Assembly (NCBI RefSeq): GCF_004751985.1
Contig: NZ_CP038492.1
Location: 1,302,001-1,366,000 of the forward strand
Reading direction: 5' to 3'
DNA: 64,000 nucleotides
Source of the DNA: Rhodophyticola sp. CCM32
GTDB lineage: Bacteria; Pseudomonadota; Alphaproteobacteria; Rhodobacterales; Rhodobacteraceae
This document shows, one piece after another, positions 59,190 to 64,000 of the stretch. A program made the translations under genes and the position numbers. Position 1 is the first letter of the stretch. Each line of letters opens with the position of its first letter. The notes beneath the pieces are model-generated. The model searched no databases, was not told the DNA's origin, and worked only from the letters and a program-made list of their open reading frames with translations.

Positions 59190-59207
59190 GGAATTCTTGA
59201 GAATTCC
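59190..59207 (+). terminator. Hairpin after dctM
   Basis: Perfect GGAATTCT-TG-AGAATTCC stem followed by TTCT. It stands between dctM and tRNA-Leu and may end the TRAP operon. Confidence 0.4.
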
Positions 59208-59255
59208 TTCTGCCGTTGACGGCGCCCCGGTGCAGCGCTAGACGATGTTTTCTGG

Positions 59256-59340
59256 GCCCGAGTGGCGGAATTGGTAGACGCAGGGGATTCAAAATCCCCC
59301 GCCGCAAGGCTTGTCGGTTCGAGTCCGACCTCGGGTACCA
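59256..59340 (+). tRNA. tRNA-Leu(CAA)
   Basis: Type II tRNA with acceptor GCCCGAG/CTCGGGT, anticodon stem GGGGA/TCCCC and loop TTCAAAA (anticodon CAA), a long variable arm (GCCGCAAGGCTTGT region), T arm GTCGG/CCGAC and encoded CCA. Reads TTG. Confidence 0.96.
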
Positions 59341-59838
59341 GTCCAATGCAGTTGCAAATGCGTCGCGATTCGCGATTGAACAAGGGTTGATTTGCCGCAA
59401 TGGGCGTCGGGCCGGACATTGCCGACATGTATTTCAGTAATTTCGCCGTGCATATTTAGGCTTGACTGGTGTGTATAGTGAACAGTCTGTTTCCAAATAC
59501 GGATCAAAAGGTTGTTTCCGTACCTGAAACAGTAGGGAGAATATAGCCTTTTCGACCTATGGCCAACGGGCCGGATGCGCAGATTCCAGGCGGGCCAGAC
59601 CTGTGCTAAGTCTCAGCTTTTAAATGTAAAAATATAAATACCACACTTTTGGGCACTGGAAACAATGTGACGCATAAATGCCTCGTTTTGGTACGATTTC
59701 CGCCCCGTTAACCTTTTGCTGGACATCTCGTTAACACTTTTCGTCCAATTTTCTCTTTCTTGGTTCCAGATGTTTGGCTATTGGTTTGTCAGCCCGACTG
59801 GGGGGCGATGTTTGTTTTGGTCATGGGGGCGGCCGCAC
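59341..59838. other. AT-rich spacer with possible CtrA half-sites
   Basis: No convincing gene. The region is visibly AT-richer than its surroundings. GTTAAC occurs at 59707 and 59730, 23 bp apart, upstream of the RTX/Hint gene; such TTAAC half-sites are used by CtrA in Rhodobacterales. A TTTCC-rich stretch at 59500-59540 includes GTTTCCGTACCTGAAAC, a partial inverted repeat. Confidence 0.35.
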
Positions 59839-60036
59839 ATGACGCATCTGATTGATGCGGAGAGTGTGCGTACCGCTGTATTTTATAGTGCAACAGGTAA
59901 CGCATATGTTCGACCTGAAGATGATTTATATCGTCTCGTCGGGCTGTCCGAGACAAACGGATCTCTTCTTTCAGTCAGTCTGCATGATCGTGCGCGCCGC
60001 TTTTTGCTGCAAGCATCGCTCGACCTGGGCGGATAA
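59839..60036 (+). CDS. Short hypothetical protein
   Basis: A 65-residue frame, MTHLIDAESVRTAVFYSATG to RRFLLQASLDLGG. No family recognised, weak ribosome site (GGGGGCGG at distance). It lies just before the RTX/Hint gene on the same strand. The frame extends up to 59716, but that part looks non-coding. May be chance. Confidence 0.3.
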   Translation: MTHLIDAESVRTAVFYSATGNAYVRPEDDLYRLVGLSETNGSLLSVSLHDRARRFLLQASLDLGG

Positions 60037-60092
60037 TGGATTTCGCCAGTATCTGGTGCACGGCGTCGATGATGTCGCGATAGGAGAGAATG

Positions 60093-63000
60093 ATGGCTAA
60101 TAATTTTAATGAGTCCTTCGCGGCGAATCTTGTCGGCCTGTGGGATTTCCGCTCGGGGAGCGAAACCAAGGATACCGGCCTGGATGATGGTATTGCACAG
60201 GACGGGAAATTTCAGGACGGCGCACAGGCCAGTGCCGGACAGTTGCTTGTCGATGGCGACGAAGACCGCTTTGAAGTGGTGGGCGATGATAACCCGTTCG
60301 ATCTGGCCCAGGGCACAATTATTGTCGAGTTCACACAAGATACTCATATTGGCGGTAGCCCTGACACGATTGTCAGCCGTGGGGAATATGACGACCGTGA
60401 CGATGAAGGATATTTCGATCTGCACGTCACCGAGGACGGCGCTGTCGAAATACTGCATGTGATGCCGGACGGCTCGGAATCGGAGCTGAGCACCGCGGAC
60501 GGTTTCTTCGACGAAGGCGATACGGTCAAAGCCTATTATGTCTGGGATGAGACAAGCGGTAACAAGCTGATTGTCGAAAATCTGACCAAAGGCACTGAAA
60601 CCACTGTGGAAAGCTCTCAGACGGGCCTGACCATGGAGGTCGGTGACAATGATGACGAGAATTTCACCTTCGGGGCCCGGGAAGAAGACGGTAATGAATT
60701 CGACCGCTTTTTTGACGGCTCTATCGACTATGTCGCGATTTACGATGCGGATGTAACGGTTCCGATCACCGACATGATTGTCGAAGGCACAAGCGGCGAT
60801 GACCTGATCGACGTCGCTTATGACGACGACCCGGATACACCGCCCGATATGATCGACAACGCTGTGGTCGATGGCACTGATGACGATACGGTCATCGCGG
60901 GTGACGGGGATGACACGGTCAAAGCCGGTGCCGGTGATGACCATGTCTCTGGCGAAGGTGGCGACGATGTTCTGGTCTATTCCGAGGGCGACGATACGCT
61001 GATCGGTGGCGAAACCGATGAAACCTCTGGCGATAAGCTGGATGCATCCGCTGAAACAGAGGATCTGACAGTCACCTTCACGGGGGACGAAGAAGGTACG
61101 ATTTCGACCACCGAGGTTGCCGAGGCGGCGGCTGGCGGCGGCGGAGGGTTTAGCGGCTTCACGTCTGCTGATGGCGCAACGGTTGAAGGGGCTGGTACTG
61201 ACCCTCTGGAATCGATTGTCACGCTGGAAGACGGGCGTGTGTTCCTGGTCAACCGCTATAACTTTGACGATTATGATGACTATAATACCGATGATGATCA
61301 CGAAATTGATCTGAACCTGATCGCGGATCATGTCGACGAGGACGGTATCTGGGAATTTGTCGACAGCACGGGTGGCGAATTCCAGCTGAAATCTGTCGAT
61401 GCGCGGGACGTGATGCTGCTGACGCGCGATGATGGCACGACCTATCTCATCGATCGCGACGAGTTCTCGGATTATGATAATTACTCGACCAATGGCGACA
61501 GCACGATTGATGTGTCGCAGATCGCGGCCAATGTCGATGATGACGGCATCTATCAGATCGTTGACAGCTCTGGCGGCGAATTCAAGATTTCGGCCGCGAC
61601 CTATAACAATGAAGGTAAAGATGTCTTTGTTGCCCGTGACGACGGGACGGTTCTGAAGATCGACCTGACGAACCGGGAAACATATGAGGATCTGGACGGG
61701 TCCAGCAATGACAATGTCATCGACATTGAAGCCTTGTCCAACAATGTGAACACCAACAGTTCGATCTATGAATGGGTCGACAGCAGCGGCCAGACCTTCA
61801 CGCTGGCGTCTCAGACAACCGGTGACAGCCGCGACTGGCTGGTGATCGAGCGCAGCGAAGGTGAGGTTCTGGTTGTCAGCAATGACAATGATGAAACGCT
61901 TGATCGGTATGATGCCAATGACAATGTGATCGACGTTGCAGATATCTCTGACAATGTCGGCGGCAACGTCGTTTACAAGTTCGTCGACTCGACCGGCGGC
62001 GATTTCAAACTGGTTCCGGTTGCCGGTGAAGAAGCTGTTTTCGCGGTGATGCGCGACGATGGTACGGCCTATCTTATTCACGGCAATAAGTTCGACCAGT
62101 ATGACGGGTCTGGCGCAAACGACAATGTCATCGATATCGAAGACATCTCCAATAATGTCGGCAACAACGACATTTACCAGGTCATCGACAGCTCCGGCGG
62201 GGCGTTCTGGATTGGTTCGGGTGCCGAGGATAGCGACTTTTCCGATATCACCTTCTATCGCGAGGATGGCTCGGCGCTGAATGTCCGTTCTTTCTATCTG
62301 GAACAGGATGCTGACAAGGCCAATGGTGATGCAAATGACAACATCATCGACCTTGTGGATGTTGCGGCGGATCTGGATGATTCCACAAACGCCTATACCT
62401 ATGACGCCGTGCCGACCGATGATGATCTGGGTGGCGCCGGCGATCCAGGTGACATCACCGAATTCTCCGAGATCGAGAATATCGAAACCGGCTCGGGCGA
62501 TGACAAGGTCGATGCCTCGCAGGATACGGCCGGTCTTGGGATCAGCACAGGCGAGGGCGACGATACCGTCATCGGCGGTTCGGGCGATGATGAGATCACC
62601 GGCGGCGCGGGCGCTGATAATCTGAGCGGTGGCGGTGATCGCGATACCTTCCTTGGTGGCGATGATGGCGACAGTGTTGTCGGTGGTGAGACCGGCGATG
62701 ATTTCGACACGCTGGATCTGACCGGGGCGGGCCCGCTGCGGGTGAATTTCGACGATGCGGTCGACCCGGATGGCACACCGGGCGAATCCGGCACCGTTAC
62801 CTTCTATGACGGCAACGGGTTTGAACCGTCGAATGTCATCGGTGAGATGACCTTCGAAGAGATCGAGAATGTCATCCCCTGTTTCACCCCGGGAACGCGG
62901 ATCGCGACACCGAAGGGTGAAGTGGCTGTTGAGGCCCTGCAGGAAGGTGACAAGATCATCACCCGCGATAACGGCATTCAGGAAATCCGCTGGATCGGCA

Positions 63001-63461
63001 GCCGCACCCTGCAACGTGCTGAACTGCGCCGCGCGCCCTATCTGCGCCCGGTTCTGATCCAGGCGGGAAGCCTGGGCGAAGGCCTGCCCGAGAGGGATAT
63101 GATGGTTTCGCCGCAGCACCGGATGCTGGTGGCGGGTGATCGCACGCAGCTTTACTTTGAAGAAAGCGAAGTTCTGGTTGCCGCGAAACATCTGGTCAAC
63201 CATGGCTCGGTCCAGTGGCTGGACCCGCTGCGCGCCACCTATATCCACTTCATGTTCGATCAGCATGAGGTTGTTCTGGCCGATGGGGCCTGGACTGAAA
63301 GCTTCCAGCCCGGGGATCAGACCCTTGGCGCCATGGGAAGCGGGACGCGCAATGAAATTCTTGAACTCTTCCCTGAGTTGAAGACGGTGGGTGGCCGCGA
63401 CAACTATGTCGCTGCCCGCCGCAGCCTGAAAAGCCATGAGGCCAAGCTGATCATGCGCTGA
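60093..63461 (+). CDS. Large acidic RTX/Hint protein with LamG-like and novel repeat domains
   Basis: 1122 residues, very acidic. Order: a LamG-like beta-sandwich (LVGLWDFRSGSETKDTGLDD, FDGSIDYVAIYDADV; residues ~1-230); first RTX block (DDTVIAGDGDDTVKAGAGDD; ~265-310); about six repeats of ~65-75 residues (~360-780) each with RDDGTxYLI, NDNVIDI and VDSSGGEF; a second RTX block (GSGDDEITGGAGADNLSGGG; ~800-880); and a C-terminal Hint_2 domain from CFTPGTRIATP at ~930 to the end. RTX repeats bind calcium and suggest type I secretion. Start at 60093 because AGGAG then has 6 bp spacing; ATG at 60090 is the alternative. Confidence 0.9.
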   Translation: MANNFNESFAANLVGLWDFRSGSETKDTGLDDGIAQDGKFQDGAQASAGQLLVDGDEDRFEVVGDDNPFDLAQGTIIVEFTQDTHIGGSPDTIVSRGEYDDRDDEGYFDLHVTEDGAVEILHVMPDGSESELSTADGFFDEGDTVKAYYVWDETSGNKLIVENLTKGTETTVESSQTGLTMEVGDNDDENFTFGAREEDGNEFDRFFDGSIDYVAIYDADVTVPITDMIVEGTSGDDLIDVAYDDDPDTPPDMIDNAVVDGTDDDTVIAGDGDDTVKAGAGDDHVSGEGGDDVLVYSEGDDTLIGGETDETSGDKLDASAETEDLTVTFTGDEEGTISTTEVAEAAAGGGGGFSGFTSADGATVEGAGTDPLESIVTLEDGRVFLVNRYNFDDYDDYNTDDDHEIDLNLIADHVDEDGIWEFVDSTGGEFQLKSVDARDVMLLTRDDGTTYLIDRDEFSDYDNYSTNGDSTIDVSQIAANVDDDGIYQIVDSSGGEFKISAATYNNEGKDVFVARDDGTVLKIDLTNRETYEDLDGSSNDNVIDIEALSNNVNTNSSIYEWVDSSGQTFTLASQTTGDSRDWLVIERSEGEVLVVSNDNDETLDRYDANDNVIDVADISDNVGGNVVYKFVDSTGGDFKLVPVAGEEAVFAVMRDDGTAYLIHGNKFDQYDGSGANDNVIDIEDISNNVGNNDIYQVIDSSGGAFWIGSGAEDSDFSDITFYREDGSALNVRSFYLEQDADKANGDANDNIIDLVDVAADLDDSTNAYTYDAVPTDDDLGGAGDPGDITEFSEIENIETGSGDDKVDASQDTAGLGISTGEGDDTVIGGSGDDEITGGAGADNLSGGGDRDTFLGGDDGDSVVGGETGDDFDTLDLTGAGPLRVNFDDAVDPDGTPGESGTVTFYDGNGFEPSNVIGEMTFEEIENVIPCFTPGTRIATPKGEVAVEALQEGDKIITRDNGIQEIRWIGSRTLQRAELRRAPYLRPVLIQAGSLGEGLPERDMMVSPQHRMLVAGDRTQLYFEESEVLVAAKHLVNHGSVQWLDPLRATYIHFMFDQHEVVLADGAWTESFQPGDQTLGAMGSGTRNEILELFPELKTVGGRDNYVAARRSLKSHEAKLIMR

Positions 63462-63659
63462 GGCCGTCTGCGCCGGACAAAACAAGGCTCATCCCCCTCG
63501 CATCGCGCGTAAGATATCGCGACCGGGAGCGGGGATGGGCAGGATCGCAATGACCCGTATGTTCCATCTTTCGGGGGGGTCGGCGCGGGGGTCTTCAAGA
63601 GATATGCAGCAAGGGATCATGGCTTGTAAGGGGGCTTGCTGGTTTTGACCCGACCGAAA

Positions 63660-63688
63660 GGACGGCCTGTATTACAGGCCGTCCTTTT
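63660..63688. terminator. Bidirectional hairpin terminator
   Basis: Perfect 11-bp stem GGACGGCCTGT / ACAGGCCGTCC with ATT loop, TTTT on the plus strand and TTTC on the minus. The TAA stop of the nucleotidyltransferase overlaps the loop. It serves both the RTX/Hint gene and its convergent neighbour. Confidence 0.8.
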
Positions 63689-64000
63689 GCGTTGCGCGCC
63701 AGGCAGCCCAGTCTTCGGGTGTATCCAGATCGGTCAGGGCGCGATTGTCTTTCAGAGGGATCAGATGGGTGCGGTTTGTGTACGCATTCAGCACGGCCCG
63801 GGCGCCGGTGTCACCGACAAGTTTGCGCAGATCGGGAAACAGGTCTTCTGGAAACAGCACCGGGTGACCGGGGGTGCCGTCCCGCGATGCGGCGCGCAGA
63901 ATGGATGTGGGGGATTGTGCGTGCAGCGCCAGCATCAGATGCAGATCATGGGCGGTGATCTCTGGCATATCGGCCAGTGTGATCAGGGCGGCTGACCCGG
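63672..64000 (-). CDS. MobA-like nucleotidyltransferase, 3' part
   Basis: About 108 residues of the C-terminal part of a MobA/MocA-type NTP transferase: SAALITLADMPEITAHDLHL, SRDGTPGHPVLFPEDLFPDL and TDLDTPEDW are typical. The frame is open to the window edge, so the N-terminal GxGxxSRMG part lies outside. Such proteins transfer CMP or GMP to molybdopterin in cofactor maturation. Convergent with the RTX/Hint gene, sharing the terminator at 63660-63688. Confidence 0.83.
   Translation of the reverse strand, partial: GSAALITLADMPEITAHDLHLMLALHAQSPTSILRAASRDGTPGHPVLFPEDLFPDLRKLVGDTGARAVLNAYTNRTHLIPLKDNRALTDLDTPEDWAAWRATQKDGL

Noticed and set aside
59883..63485. A 1200-codon open frame on the minus strand opposite the RTX/Hint gene
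   Set aside because: It mirrors the plus gene codon by codon; Asp-rich GAT/GAC codons read backwards give Ile/Val-rich sequence without stops. The plus frame has clear LamG, RTX and Hint motifs.

Overview
The window looks like a chromosome segment of a Rhodobacterales bacterium (Roseobacter/Paracoccus relatives). The sequence is GC-rich. The suf operon carries paired Yip1-like membrane genes. There is a sciP-ctrA-ligA-recG block, a gyrA/usg neighbourhood, NAD-dependent LigA, TrmFO and GluQRS, and an RTX/Hint protein, all typical of alphaproteobacteria. No species assignment is attempted.

Layout. (1) 1-3489: end of the suf Fe-S assembly operon (sufD, two Yip1-like membrane genes, sufS), then tRNA-Arg(CCG) at 3613-3689. 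(2) About 3690-32585: a large accessory island between tRNA-Arg and mnmA. Its left part is a cargo block of small redox genes (SDR, NmrA-like, SnoaL-like) with divergent LysR, TetR and AraC regulators, plus a tightly linked ParD-like/methionine aminopeptidase pair under its own palindromic operator. Its middle is a P-type conjugation cluster (trbB-C-D-E-J-K-L-F-G-I plus DUF2274) interrupted in trbE by an IS5-type element and a foreign SRPBCC/ArsR fragment. Its right part holds shrunken or fused remnants of the coupling protein, relaxase, DUF2840, AlpA, DUF2285 and toprim genes, and ends with a truncated AIPR-type (abortive-infection-related) gene touching the mnmA stop codon. The island reads as an eroded integrative conjugative element that has lost transfer ability. 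No integrase or att duplication was seen. (3) 32586-49400: core genes mnmA, sciP, ctrA, ligA, recG, a tiny membrane protein behind a LexA-type SOS box, a NifU-like scaffold, hisI, gluQRS, a methyltransferase, trmFO, a DoxX-like gene, gyrA, usg and arginase. Several families of palindromic repeats are scattered here. (4) 49500-51770: a small, visibly AT-richer patch with a broken resolvase, a secreted protein of unknown function and an HExxH peptidase-Hint protein with a frameshifted tail. (5) 52259-59158: dsbB and a DedA-like gene, then a catabolic cluster (TRAP transporter dctP/dctQ/dctM interleaved with a GH88 glycosidase and an FAD monooxygenase; dctQ carries a frameshift). (6) 59256-64000: tRNA-Leu(CAA), an AT-rich spacer, an 1122-residue RTX/Hint protein containing about six copies of an unusual acidic repeat, and the end of a MobA-like nucleotidyltransferase gene.

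The items most worth a second look are the ParD-like/Map pair with its operator overlapping a near-consensus promoter, the SOS-box-driven 40-residue membrane protein after recG, the acidic repeat protein with a Hint C-terminus, and the dispersed palindromic elements, one of which supplies the stop codon of trmFO.
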